Under the pieces are notes generated by a model. It was not told the origin of the DNA, searched no databases, and saw only the letters and a list, made by a program, of their open reading frames with translations. Shown piece by piece: positions 30,976 through 42,212 of a stretch of DNA of 64,000 nt (positions are counted from its first letter, which is position 1; every line of letters begins with the position of its first letter). The position numbers and the translations under genes were made by a program. Origin of the DNA: Nageia nagi (lineage: Eukaryota > Pinophyta); assembly GCA_050084985.1 (NCBI GenBank), contig JBITNC010000001.1:10168001-10232000 (forward strand), written 5' to 3'.

Positions 30976-32992
30976 TGTAGCCCAAAACATTCACATAAGA
31001 TCAAGAATACCAAATATTAAGATCTTGCATAGAAATTAGCCTATAAACTTTTTATTAATATTTTCAATAGGCTTACACAATCAAAATAAATATATTAAAG
31101 CATTAAACTAATAATTTAATCATCATAAGCTCTCTTTCCTTCCTTATCCTCAAATAGCTTGTACATATCACTCCAAATCAATCTATTGGCTACAAAAATC
31201 TTCTTATCCTTCAAAAAATTAACCATCTTTACATACTCTTTCTTACCTTTTTCTCTCCTTTACATGATTTATTTATATAAAAATATATAATTCTAAATTT
31301 AAGGACTAATTGTAAATTTAATTTAATTATCTTACAAGGAAAACTACTTTTATTTTTAATTACATGTTATTTTACATTGCATGTTATTTTTTTTACTTAT
31401 TCTATATACTCTTAAATCATACTCCTTATGTAAGTAAAATTATGAGCTTTTGCTCACATAGCCACAAAATCTTCATCTTGAATATTTTATGTAGCCTACT
31501 ATCCTTCATATTTCTATCTTTGCCTCTTAGTTTTAGTAACACACTTATCATCCTCCTTCGCATGGATTTAACCTTTCTCCTCCTTGGCTATCATTTTATG
31601 AAATCACTTCATAAATATTTTTCCAATTCCATTAGATAAATCCATCACACAAAAAATACTTCACTTCAAATTTTCTTTTCAATAGATTGCTAGTGTCATG
31701 GCCCAACTTTTGAACCTCTCTCTTAGAACATTACATTTAGTTGATGATCTAGTGGATTTAATGTTTGTTTTAAAATTTTAGTATTATTTATATATACCTT
31801 AGTTGTAAGATAATACTACATAAAGGTTAATTGAATGCTAGAAGAAAAATAAATTAATCATTTGTAATTCAAATATCATATTATTTATTAATAAATAATA
31901 TCACACTTTATCTATTGTATTAAGTTATTAAGAGATGTTGGTATTACATTATTATTAATAATCAATAAGTATATTTTGTGTTATGATAATAGTCAAAATT
32001 GATTAAGTATATTTTATGGTAACATAAAATATAAAATTTAGTTCATGTTTATTATTGTTGGTTGGAGTGGAGGTTATGGGGAAGTAATCAGTTCATACCC
32101 ACCATTATTATTTTAAAGAGAGCTTATTTTTGAAAAGGGTGGTTGTTTTTTAATATGGTTGTTGGATCTGCTGGTTGATTGCTATGTTTTAAAGGCTTCA
32201 AAGAGAAGATCTACAAACTTCCAAGTGTATTATAAAATTGAATCTATGCTTGATTTTGTGTACACATAAATTATATTGAATGATACTTATGTATTTCAGC
32301 AAGAGAATAGAAATTTATTGAGATGTATTTGGAGTTTTATTTTAGTTTTCTATCTCGATAAATTTGTGTGGATTGCCTCTTATTTGACACTAAACGTTCT
32401 AGGGTATTTTATTTAAAATTTGTATACCCTTTTCTTGGTATCCATTTTATGATTATCCTATGACCACTACAACCATACGAATTCATTTTGTTGAGATACG
32501 AGTCAAATAATTCATTGGCCCTTTCATGTATCCATCTGATGCATAACTCATGATCATATCAGTTTATGAGACTACCTCTCGATGAGGCATTTTATTAAAA
32601 TAATTCATTGGCCTTCCCAACGTATTTATTTTGTGAAGTAACATGCAATCATTTCAGTCCATCAGATTGCATTTTAATTAGGCATTTTGTCAAAACAAAT
32701 CACATGCCCTTTCAATTTATATGTTCTTTGTCTATCTTGTGTTTATAACAATCCATTAAAGTGTATCACATCATGCATCTTGTCAAATAATTCTTAGGCC
32801 TGTATTCTTCCATGTTTTGCTTACATATCTACCATAACATTCAGTGCCACATTATGTGACATAAATACATTTTAAAAAGATACTTTGATGTATGTACATA
32901 CCCTATTAGAAAAATTCCTAGTGTGGCATACGTATTCTAGATGCTGGGAAAGGTGAATTAACTTGATTTGGACTAACATAGTTATTTGTTGC
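30976..32992. other. AT-rich intergenic DNA
   Basis: No gene is recognised. A 91-codon hydrophobic frame at 31364-31639 is probably chance. The right end holds the ~93-bp tandem repeat listed separately. Confidence 0.5.
32503..32830. repeat. ~93-bp degenerate tandem repeat, about 3.5 units
   Basis: Units begin with GTCAAATAATTCATTGGCCC-like sequence at about 32503, 32596, 32690 and 32783. Each ends with a form of GATTGCATTTCGATGAGGCATTTT. Single related units occur at about 6440-6530 and 16450-16570. Confidence 0.7.
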
Positions 32993-32997
32993 ATTAG

Positions 32998-34721
32998 TGT
33001 AGATTCCTACATAATAAATCCCTGAAGTAAAGCCCCGGTGTACTTTACTTGCCATCATGGGTTCATTTTAAGATCCCCGGGAGTTTTTCTGGAGCAGATA
33101 AAGCAGCCCGGAGTCGGAGTAAAGTTTTCCGGACTGAAGTGGAGACGTGCGGAGGATAAGATAGTTATATTTTGGTGAAGACCAAGTTCCGGAAAAGATA
33201 AAGTCAGCATAAGTTTCTCCGAGAAACAAAGCATTCCGGAGATATGAAGATGACGTCACAGAAAAGATGAAACTCACATTTGCAAAGGAAACCGGGACCC
33301 GAAAGAAATGACGTCAGCAAGTAGTAGTTTAGTATCCGGAGCCATTGAGTAGAGCATTCCGGAGAAATGAAATGATGATGTCACGGGGAAACAACGTTCA
33401 CATTTTGAATGGAACCGGGTTCCAGAGATGAAGAGGTCAACAAGAGGAACTAAAAGGCCCAGAGTCAGTGAATAGAGCATTCCGGACATATGAAGGTGAT
33501 GTCACGGGGAGAACAGAGTCCACATTTTGAAGGAAACTGAAGCCCGGAGGAGCTGATGTCAGCGCGAAGTAATCCAGTATCCGGAGCCAGTGAGTGATGC
33601 ATTCCGGAAATATGAAGCTGACGTCATGGCAAAAAATGAAGTTAACATTTTGAGGAAAACTGGAGTCCGAAAGAAATGACATCAGGAAGGAGTAATTCAG
33701 TATCCGGAGCCCTGAAGGTGAATCGTTTCGGAAGTCCGAGGATGACATCACAAGAAAAGGCAAAGTTAACATTAGTGAATGAAACCGGCCCTGGAGGCGA
33801 TGAGATCAGCACAAGTCTCTCCGGAAAGCGAAATATTCCAGAGATATGAAGCTGACGTCAGGGAAAGAAACAAGATTAACATTGGTGAATGAAACTGAGT
33901 CCCGGAGGAAAATAGGCCCGTAAAGAAAGATTGAAGAGCCTGAGCCAGAGAATTAAGAAATCCCGAAAGAGAGGAAGTCTGCAAGATGCCTGAGCACAAT
34001 CATCAAGGAACCGTATCATCTGCAATCCGCCCAACTTTGTAACAGACGGCCAAGTGGCGTATGTAGGTGGTGTCAATTCAAGAAGGCCAAAATCTTGAGG
34101 CCGTTTTTGTAAACGTTTCTATTCTGCAAATCTTGTAACTGTTGTTACTACAGTATAAGTATATGAAAATAAAGTGAAAGAAGGGTCGGAAGCCTAGTAT
34201 TTCCCTTTACATTTGTTCTCGAAGACCTGTAGTTTTTGGCCAGCAATATGATACCATCTTGACCTTTCTTGTCTAGCACTCGTAATTGTTATTCTTAATT
34301 TGGTTACATTATGGCAGCTTAGCTTGTTTCCTGAATAATAATTGCGAGTTGCTAGTATAACTGTGTCTGCTACATGGTAGAGTAGAAGCTGGGAGGCTAT
34401 TCAGAGAGTGAGAACTTGTTCTGTGGCTGCGACACTAGATTCAGGCCAAGGTTTCGCATACTGCGAAAGCCCACGCTGAACTAGTGATCTACCTTTGCTT
34501 TCTCTCTCGTTACCCTATCCTTTTTACTTCCTTTCCTGTTACCCTATCCTTTGCTTGAATTTCTCGCACCCTACTCTTTTATCTCTTTCCTGTTACTTTT
34601 TCTCTACCCAATGGATAAGGAACCAGCCTTCTCCGGAGATCAGGCTGCTACCACAGTCTGTTCATGATTTACTTTGGTTAAGATTGTTCCAGGCGCACAT
34701 ATTACACAATATCAATCAACA
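32998..34721 (+). repeat. 5' LTR of the TR-GAG element, 1,724 bp
   Basis: It runs from TGTAGATTCC to ATCAACA. The first half (33060-33900) is a chain of degenerate modules, each with TTCCGGA and a TGACGTCA-like site. The TGACGTCA-like sites lie at 33251, 33309, 33377, 33498, 33554, 33619, 33677, 33743, 33800 and 33853, mostly 53-68 bases apart. The second half has a possible TATA (AGTATAAGTATATG near 34154) and a CT-rich end. Confidence 0.93.
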
Positions 34722-34731
34722 GTATTTCTTT

Positions 34732-34749
34732 TTGGCACGCCCGGTGGGA
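34732..34749 (+). other. primer binding site of the TR-GAG element
   Basis: TGGCACGCCCGGTGGGAC starts 11 bases after the LTR. It begins with the TGG that pairs with a tRNA CCA end. It is not the initiator-Met type used by the other elements here; I did not identify the tRNA. Confidence 0.6.
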
Positions 34750-34868
34750 CACGAAGAAACTTATTGGCGACTCTGCTGAAGCACTATCTTGGTATGTATT
34801 AAAGCAGATTATTTGTAAATATCATATGTGCTTTTGAACCTTTCATTTTCTTTTGCCACCTAGAGTTT

Positions 34869-36131
34869 ATGTGGACAAGATCTAAAACTAGAGCAGCAAA
34901 AGAAACACTGGATTTTAGAGTGTTAGATGTTCCTAAGAGAAAGACCCTGATCAAGTCCAAGTCTCTGAATAGTATCAGCTCCCTAAAATCCTTTACCAAG
35001 CCAGAATTATCCAATCTTCATACTAGAAATACCTTCCCCGGAATGGCTAATCCAGCTCAGAATATTTATCCGGAATGGGACAATGGAGTACCAATAGCCC
35101 TGGCGGTATTGCATGATATCCCAGCGAATGTTTTCAAAACCCTTCCGGAGTTTGATGCAACTTCGGAAAAAACGGCTTATGAGCACTGTGTTGATGTAGC
35201 CGGTTTGGCCAAGATTCACAATATTCAGCATGAAGATGTTATGGTGAGATTACTGGCTCAGTCTTTCAAAGGAAAGGTCCTGGATTGGTACAGGGGCCTT
35301 CCTAATGGATCCATCACTACTTGGGCTCAACTGGCAGAGCCCTTTATCTTGGAGTTTAATGAATTAGGAGATCCCTTTTCTTTGTTAACACAGTTCACTT
35401 CAATCAAAAGATATGAACAAGAAAATATCTCGGATTTCAACATTAGATTCCAGAAAACGTGGACGAGAGTACCCATGCCAGTCAGGCCTCAGCAATTTCA
35501 AGCCTTAATGTATTACCTGAGAGCCTTTCCTCCGGATCTCTCTCTGCAAATCCAAAATTCTGGAGTGAATACTTTCCCGGAGGTCTATAGACAAGCAGTA
35601 TATGCTGAATCCTGTCTTATTGCAGTTGGAAAATTACCAAGTCGTATGCCAATGCCCTATTTTCCAATAACCGCATAATAGCAGATTTGGAGACCTCCAG
35701 TAATCAGTTCAGTGCCACCTCTGGCAAGTATTCCCGCCCCTGCTCAACCGTGGCCATCAAATTTGTCGGTCCCTAGAGCTCCCTTGGCCTTACAAGCCCC
35801 TCCTCAGCCTAATATGAACCAAGGGGTATCTTCATCACCGAAAATTCAGGAACTCCAAAATTTGTGTAGAAATATGGCAAACCGGATTACCATGCTAAGC
35901 AGACAAAGCGATGCAAGAAGATATCCTTATCCTGCTGTAGAAAAGGCTCAGAATGTGTTGAATGATGATGCAAGCCAAGCTTCCTCTTCTGGGTCAGCCT
36001 CTGGTATGTGTTTGGCCTGCAATGGCGCTCACGAACAAACCACATGTCCTATTTATCAATATCAAGAATATTTATCAAGAAGTGGGGGCATTCCTCCGCC
36101 TGGTGTAGCTGACGACATAAGCCGGAGATGA
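34869..36131 (+). pseudogene. Gag of the TR-GAG element, with adjacent TAA-TAG stops
   Basis: The frame starts MWTRSKTRAAKETLDFRV and includes the retrotrans_gag capsid domain (LLAQSFKGKVLDWYRGLPNG, TTWAQLAEPFILEF, YEQENISDFNIRFQ). At 35676-35681 two stops follow each other (TAA TAG). The same frame then continues through a Pro-rich linker to a knuckle, CLACNGAHEQTTC, with spacing C-x2-C-x3-H-x4-C, one residue short of the standard. It ends at TGA before 36132. The first 269 codons could still make a capsid protein without the knuckle. The double stop is either decay or, less likely, a readthrough point. Confidence 0.88.
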
Positions 36132-36145
36132 TGAGGACAGAGTTT

Positions 36146-36161
36146 AAAAAAAAAAAAAAAA
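36146..36161 (+). repeat. A16 run after gag
   Basis: A run of 16 A lies just after the gag stop and about 130 bases before the 3' LTR. No clear purine tract adjoins the LTR itself. Confidence 0.8.
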
Positions 36162-36290
36162 TTCGAATCCATGTGGTTCTGGACCCTATGTAGTAGTGAA
36201 ATGCTTTGGTATTTTTTGGTATTATTTTTTAGACTGGGTTCTAAATTCCTCTTTGATAAAGGCAAAATTTTCCCTCAGAGGTCACCATAA

Positions 36291-38014
36291 TGTAGATTCC
36301 TACATAATAAATCCCTGAAGTAAAGCCCCGGTGTACTTTACTTGCCATCATGGGTTCATTTTAAGATCCCCGGGAGTTTTTCTGGAGCAGATAAAGCAGC
36401 CCAGAGTCGGAGTAAAGTTTTTCGGACTGAAGTGGAGACGTGCGGAGGATAAGATAGTTATATTTTGGTGAAGACCAAGTTCTGGAAAAGATAAAGTCAG
36501 CATAAGTTTCTCCGGGAAACAAAGCATTCCGGAGATATGAAGATGACATCACAGAAAAGATGAAACTCACATTTGCAAAGGAAACCGGGACCCGGAAGAA
36601 ATGACATCAGCAAGTAGTAGTTTAGTATCCGGAGCCATTGAGTAGAGCATTCCGGAGAAATGAAATGATGACGTCACGGGGAAACAACGTTCACATTTTG
36701 AATGGAACCGGGTTCCGGAGATGAAGAGGTCAGCAAGAGGAACTAAAAGGCCCAGAGTCAGTGAATAGAGCATTCCGGACATATGAAGGTGATGTCACGG
36801 GGAGAACAGAGTCCACATTTTGAAGGAAACCGAAGCCCGAAGGAGGTGATGTCAGCGCGAAGTAATCCAGTATCCGGAGCCAGTGAGTGATGCATTCCGG
36901 AAATATGAAGCTGACGTCATGGCAAAAAATGAAGTTAACGTTTTGAGGAAAATCGAAGTTCGGAAGAAATGACATCAGGAAGGAGTAATTCAGTATCCGG
37001 AGCCCTGAAGGTGAATCATTTCGGAAGTCCGAGGATGACATCACAAGAAAAGGCAAAGTTAACATTAGTGAATGAAACCGGCCCCGGAGGCGATGAGATC
37101 AGCACAAGTCTCTCCGAAAAGCGAAATATTCCGGAGATATGAAGCTGACATCAGGGAAAGAAACAAGATTAACATTGGTGAATGAAACCGAGTCCCGGAG
37201 GAAAATAGGCCCGCAAAGAAAGATTGAAGAGCCTGAGCCAGAGAATTAAGAAATCCCGAAAGAGAGGAAGTCTGCAAGATGCCTGAGCACAATCATCAAG
37301 GAACCGTATCGTCTGCAATCCGCCCAACTTTGTAACAGACAGCCAAGTGGCGTATGTAGGTGGTGTCAATTCAAGAAGGCCAGAATCTTGAGGCCGTTTT
37401 TGTAAACATTTCTATTCTGCAAATCTTGTAACTGTTGTTACTACAGTATAAGTATATGAAAATAAAGTGAAAGAAGGGTCGGAAGCCTAGTATTTCCCTT
37501 TACATTTGTTCTCGAAGACCTGTAGTTTTTGGCCGGCAATATGATACCATCTTGACCTTTCTTGTCTAGCACTCGTAATTGTTATTCTTAATTTGGTTAC
37601 ATTGTGGCAGCTTAGCTTGTTTCCTGAATAATAATTGCGAGTTGCTAGTATAACTGTGTCTGCTACATGGTAGAGTAGAAGTTGGGAGGCTATTCAGAGA
37701 GTGAGAACTTGTTCTGTGGTTGCGACACTAGATTCAGGCCAAGGTTTCGCATACTGCGAAAGCCCGCGCTGAACTAGTGATCTACCTTTGCTTTCTCTCT
37801 TGTTACCCTATCCTTTTTACTTCCTTTCCTGTTACCCTATCCTTTGCTTGAATTTCTCGCACCCTACTCTTTTATCTCTTTCCTGTTACTTTTTCTCTAC
37901 CCAATGGATAAGGAACCGGCCTTCTCCGGAGATCAGGCTGCTACCACAGTCTGTTCATGATTTACTTTGGTTAAGATTGTTCCAGGCGCACATATTACAC
38001 AATCTCAATCAACA
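36291..38014 (+). repeat. 3' LTR of the TR-GAG element, 1,724 bp
   Basis: It has the same length as the 5' LTR. Several TGACGTCA sites intact in one LTR are TGACATCA or TGATGTCA in the other (for example 33251 versus 36544, and 33377 versus 36669). Confidence 0.93.
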
Positions 38015-38019
38015 ATTAG

Positions 38020-38837
38020 GTGGAGAAGTCTTAATGCCTTTAAAAAGAATCCATGCCTTGGTAATATGAAATTATAATATTCATAGGAAAGTACTCGCTC
38101 AGTCATGCAAGTTGTAACAAGAAATCATACCATTTCATGAAGTCATGAATGCAAATTGTAGTGCCCTTTTTCACTCAAGTTATTTGGTATCTCCTATATC
38201 GACTATAACTAACTAGATATCTGCTAATCCCATGAAAGGTTTAGAAAGATATATTTATAAACAATCCAAAATATAAGTAGCATAAATAATAGCCAAAATA
38301 GCAAGCTTCAAAAATAACTAAGATAATGTATCGATTAGTCTTTTCATGTAATTTTTGAAGCAACAAATTGGTTGGAATACAAAATCCACTTATATGAAAA
38401 TGGTCATGTGGTTAGGTGACACTAATTTAAGATTTTGGGAATTGTTGGTGTGCTAATAGGAACTCCAAACACATTAGACAAGGTAGCTTTATCAAATCAT
38501 ATCTCAAAAGCACATGGAAACCTGATGGATATTCAAAGAAAATGTGTGCTTGTGTCAAACTTTAAAATATGAGCTTGTTATTAATAATATATTAAGACTT
38601 TGTGTATTACATTTAAATGGTAAGTTAAGATGTTAATAGTTATTTAAAGCTTTAAAAGGAGTTTAATATATATAAATATTTTATATTTAATGAGAATTTA
38701 AATATTAAATGTATTTTACCATTATTTTTTTGGTCTAAGGTAAAATTATATTAACAATGGTATTTTAGATAAGGTACAAAAACATGTTCTTACAAAAATT
38801 AGAATATATCATTTAGAAAGTAGCTATCTACAGTATC
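38020..38837. other. AT-rich intergenic DNA, nothing recognised
   Basis: Stops occur in all frames and no element ends are seen. Confidence 0.5.
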
Positions 38838-39602
38838 CTATACATCACTTCCAGCATTGGAAGGAGGGTCCATCCATCTACGGTAACCAAAAAGAGAGTA
38901 AAGATTAGTCACATAAGCATGGTTATACATCTCCATTATCTATCTTTCACTATCTGTAGCATTCTCCATCCTATCCATGAAGTCCCACCCAACCTTGAGA
39001 ATATTTTTTTGCTGATTAGAAGGCCTATCTAGAGGAATATATTATGGCAGTCCCTTGATGGCTTGCTTCATTTTGTGAATCTTTTTTTTCATTTCTCTCT
39101 TCATGTGTTCATCATCATAGTCTTTCCTAATGCATTGGTGAATTGCATGAGATTTTTAGTAGTTTGCAGCTATGAATCTTGGTTATTTGGAGAGTAGGTA
39201 GCTAAATTTTTTATTCATGCCATCTACTTTTACTTCATCAAATTGATCCTCAATGTTAGATAGAACCATGTTCTTTAAGTGGCTCCTTCCATGGAGCTAT
39301 TCTTCACTCTCTACCTCATCTATTGAAGTAAGTACCTTTGTTGTGTCTCTTATTAAGGCCTTTGAGTTTGAAGATATGGTGACCATAGTAGGTACCTTAG
39401 AGGGATACAGAAGAGGTGAGGGATCTCATGTGAGGGAAGGAGGTTTGGATCAAGGGGGAGATGAAGGAGGGGGTGGTGAGGAAGGTGGAGGTGTTAAGGA
39501 AGGTGGAGGGGGGGAGGATGTGGTTATGGTGGCCATCGGGGCTATTAAGGTTGAGGTCTAGGATGGCAAGGTGGTGGTTGTTAATAGGGTGATTGACAAA
39601 TA
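38838..39602 (-). pseudogene. decayed host-like gene, downstream half (unrecognised)
   Basis: The minus strand encodes a Pro-rich segment (39430-39600), then PTMVTISSNSKALIRDTTKV, HMKREMKKKIHKMKQAIKGL and WDFMDRMENATDSER, ending SDV and TAG at 38838-38840. Its five in-frame stops are all TAA or TAG at places where glutamine would fit a C-to-T change. The C-run at 39518-39526 (a G-run on the plus strand) probably carries a one-base shift. It appears to continue the region at 48183-49190, separated from it by the composite element. No family is recognised. Confidence 0.5.
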
Positions 39603-39674
39603 GGTCATGTTAGAATTTGTAATGTAATATTATGTAATAGCTCTCTTTAATATAAACCCACTCTTTAACCTCCC

Positions 39675-39855
39675 TTTTACCCAAATCAACATCATCTAGG
39701 TTCTCACAAGAAGCAGATTCTTCAAGAATTTCATTGAACTTTACATCCCTTGATATAAAGACTGTTCTAGAGGAAGGTAGGTAGATCATGTAGCCTCTAT
39801 GATGATTTTCATAGCCCATAAAGATGCACTTTTTAGGTCTATTATAGTGCATCAT
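39675..39855 (-). pseudogene. inverted copia pol fragment (integrase-RT linker)
   Basis: The minus frame shows KKCIFMGYENHHRGYMIYLP and FISRDVKFNEILEES, the segment after integrase in this family (compare FVGYDNQHRGYRLY in copia A). It is inverted relative to the surrounding cluster and joined directly to a piece of LTR. Confidence 0.85.
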
Positions 39856-40201
39856 TGATCAATTTATATATGGCATTACTTAGTTCATTTATTCTATGTT
39901 GATATGAATATTTATATGATGCATCTAATTGTGAGCTTTCATGATATCTTGGTTGTTTAGGATTGTTCTTATTATAGTTCAATTCTCTCACACATGTCAA
40001 CTTGGTGTTGATTGACTACTCTTTACAGTGAAACCAATTATAGTTAATGATTGTATTGTAAACCATTTTATCAAATTGTAAAGTAGTGAGTCTCAAACGA
40101 AGATCTTGTTTATTTCTCAAATATGTAAAAGTTCTCATCTCCACTTGTATCTCTATGGAGGAAAACTCTCTCTTTATTCTTTCTTTTATGCTCTATCCCA
40201 C
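39841..40201 (+). repeat. copia 3' UTR fragment
   Basis: It matches 47390-47700, including an LTR-like tail ending TCTCTCA, then CACATGTCAAC and CTATCCCA. It stops abruptly at 40201, where the purine tract would follow, and joins copia B leader DNA. Confidence 0.7.
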
Positions 40202-41044
40202 CCTACTGAGCCTCTTCTTTTTGTAGTTCATGATTGGTATCCTATGCGTGGTTCTTGTCTAATTGAGTGCACACATTTTTTTGTTAGTATCTTTAGCAAG
40301 TCGCGACCCCTTTCTTAGTAGTCGAGCATTCCTCCTCTAAATTGTATTCTACTCCTCTTTGTCTTTTTTTTTTTCTTTCGTTTGATCAACCCCCTCCATC
40401 GAGCTCCGCGACACGTAAAAAATGCATCATTTTTTTTCCAAGGAGTTAAAATGTCATTCAACTATCCTTTTACTCCTACGCTTTTTTTTCCAATTTTTAT
40501 CATTTATATTTTTTGTTTCTCTCATGATTGCTAAGCATTTAATTTTTTTTATGCTTACAAGTTACATTTTTTCATTTAATGCCCTCAGTATTATTAATTA
40601 CCTCTTTAAATGTATACTCAACTTCTTTATAACTTGACACTCTTCCTCCTAAAAGTAACTTGAGCATTAAAAAATTATTATGACTTATACTCTAAGGTAC
40701 TTAGAGTTATTTTTTCAAATTATTTTTACTTAAGAGGTATTAGGTTTAGTATTGGGAGAAATTTTTTAAGGTAAAATTTGTTTTATCTAAGAATATATTC
40801 ATCCAATTTCAATGCCTTAATCATTTTTTTTAATGTTTACAAACATAAGCAATCACTTAGACCTTTTTTGATAAATCTTAGCACTTTTAGTGAAAATTGC
40901 TAAGGTAAACTAATATGCTATCTGTAGGATAAACTTTAAGTAATAAGGAAATTTTTACATACTTAGAGTTTTAGCATGCAAATTTTTAAAGATAAATTAT
41001 GTAGTATACTACTTTGAGAGATCATTTTTTAAAGTAAAAAAAAA

Positions 41045-41065
41045 GGGGGGGGGGGGGGGGGGGGG
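41045..41065 (+). repeat. G21 homopolymer
   Basis: 21 consecutive G follow A8. The equivalent place in copia C has only AGGAGGGGG (about 57051). Confidence 0.95.
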
Positions 41066-42212
41066 AGGGAGAAATACTTTTACTTTTACATCCTTTATGC
41101 TTAGAATACATTTTTTTTGAATCATCTATTCCTCTTTAAAAGTTATGAAAATATGCATGCTAAGTAGTTATTTCTTGGAAGCTTATGGATATTTACTTAA
41201 TGGAAATGATGCATGCTTACTACTTAATTTAAAGTTAATGCATGCTTATGCTTAAATGATGCATGTTTAGTACTTAAATGTTTAAGTTAATAATACATGC
41301 TTAGAATTTAATTTTTTTTTTGTTATGCATGCTTAATACTTAAAATCTTAAGTTATGATGCAATCTACTTTCTTATGCAAGAATGGACTTGTGCAAAATT
41401 TGGATTGATGTAATGATGTCCTTTAGGGGTTGGTAAGCAAAACCAATTGGACACTTTGATTTCAAGTTATTGAATGGATGATGTTTTACTTATGCTTTTT
41501 TATTTCATATTTTGTACTCTGATTTATTTTTTATGCAAACAAAAATGTAAATATTGATAGAAGAAACCCCCTAAAATGAACACATCCGCACGTACATTCT
41601 GCAACATGACTTGTTTGGGGAGCCATGAGGTGAGGATAGACAGACTGGAGCCTTTAAGTCTGACAATCCAAGTGGTGAAAATTTTGTACTTCTTAATTAC
41701 CCCTAAGTCCTCTGTTGGTAGGGACATAACTCTATTAGGTGGACAAGCATGTGTGTAGTGATACTACATGTCCACACATCCATTCAAGGATTATCTTGAT
41801 ATCATAGAAGGAAAACTTAAAATCTAATCAATATTAATAATTTGGTCGATCCAATAAATGTCAAAACCTTGGAAAATAGCTAGTACTTTTCCTTATGAGA
41901 GTATATTATTGTCCAAGGGGAATTGGTTGAAGATTGATAGTACTTAGGCTTTCTTGTGTGGGCATCTAAGTGAAGGCCTAATTTTAGATAAGAAAAAAAA
42001 CTTCAACAATGTCACTCTACATCTATGGTTCTTGAGATGAGAAATGTATTTGAGTACATGGGTTATTATTTGAATTATAAAATATTTATATTTGTGAATC
42101 AAATCAAGCATGTATTTAGTGTTAAATGTAACATGTATTATTTATTTAGTTAAAATATAACATTTTATTTATTAAAAACATATGCTTATTATTTCACATT
42201 TTTGTATAGCAA

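Larger units (their letters stand above)
32998..38014 (+). mobile_element. gag-only LTR retrotransposon (TR-GAG type), complete
   Basis: Two LTRs of exactly 1,724 bp (32998-34721 and 36291-38014) are flanked by ATTAG at 32993-32997 and 38015-38019. The 1,569-bp internal region has a primer-site-like TGGCACGCCCGGTGGGAC and codes only for Gag. There is no protease, RT, RNase H or integrase, and no room for them. This is the architecture described as TR-GAG: non-autonomous, with a Gag of its own. LTRs differ at about 38 positions by eye (2.2%), mainly CpG transitions, so it is of middle age in this window. Confidence 0.92.

Noticed and set aside
31364-31639. 91-codon hydrophobic frame
   Set aside because: It is Phe/Leu/Ile/Ser-rich as expected from T-rich DNA, with no motif or promoter context.
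39253-39561. 102-codon Gly/Glu-rich frame on the plus strand
   Set aside because: It lies opposite the Pro-rich part of the minus-strand pseudogene, whose frame is better supported on both sides.
41576-41758. 60-codon frame shared by copia B and C (also 57708-57890)
   Set aside because: The frame is shifted and short in the youngest copy, copia A, so it is not maintained; it is leader sequence.
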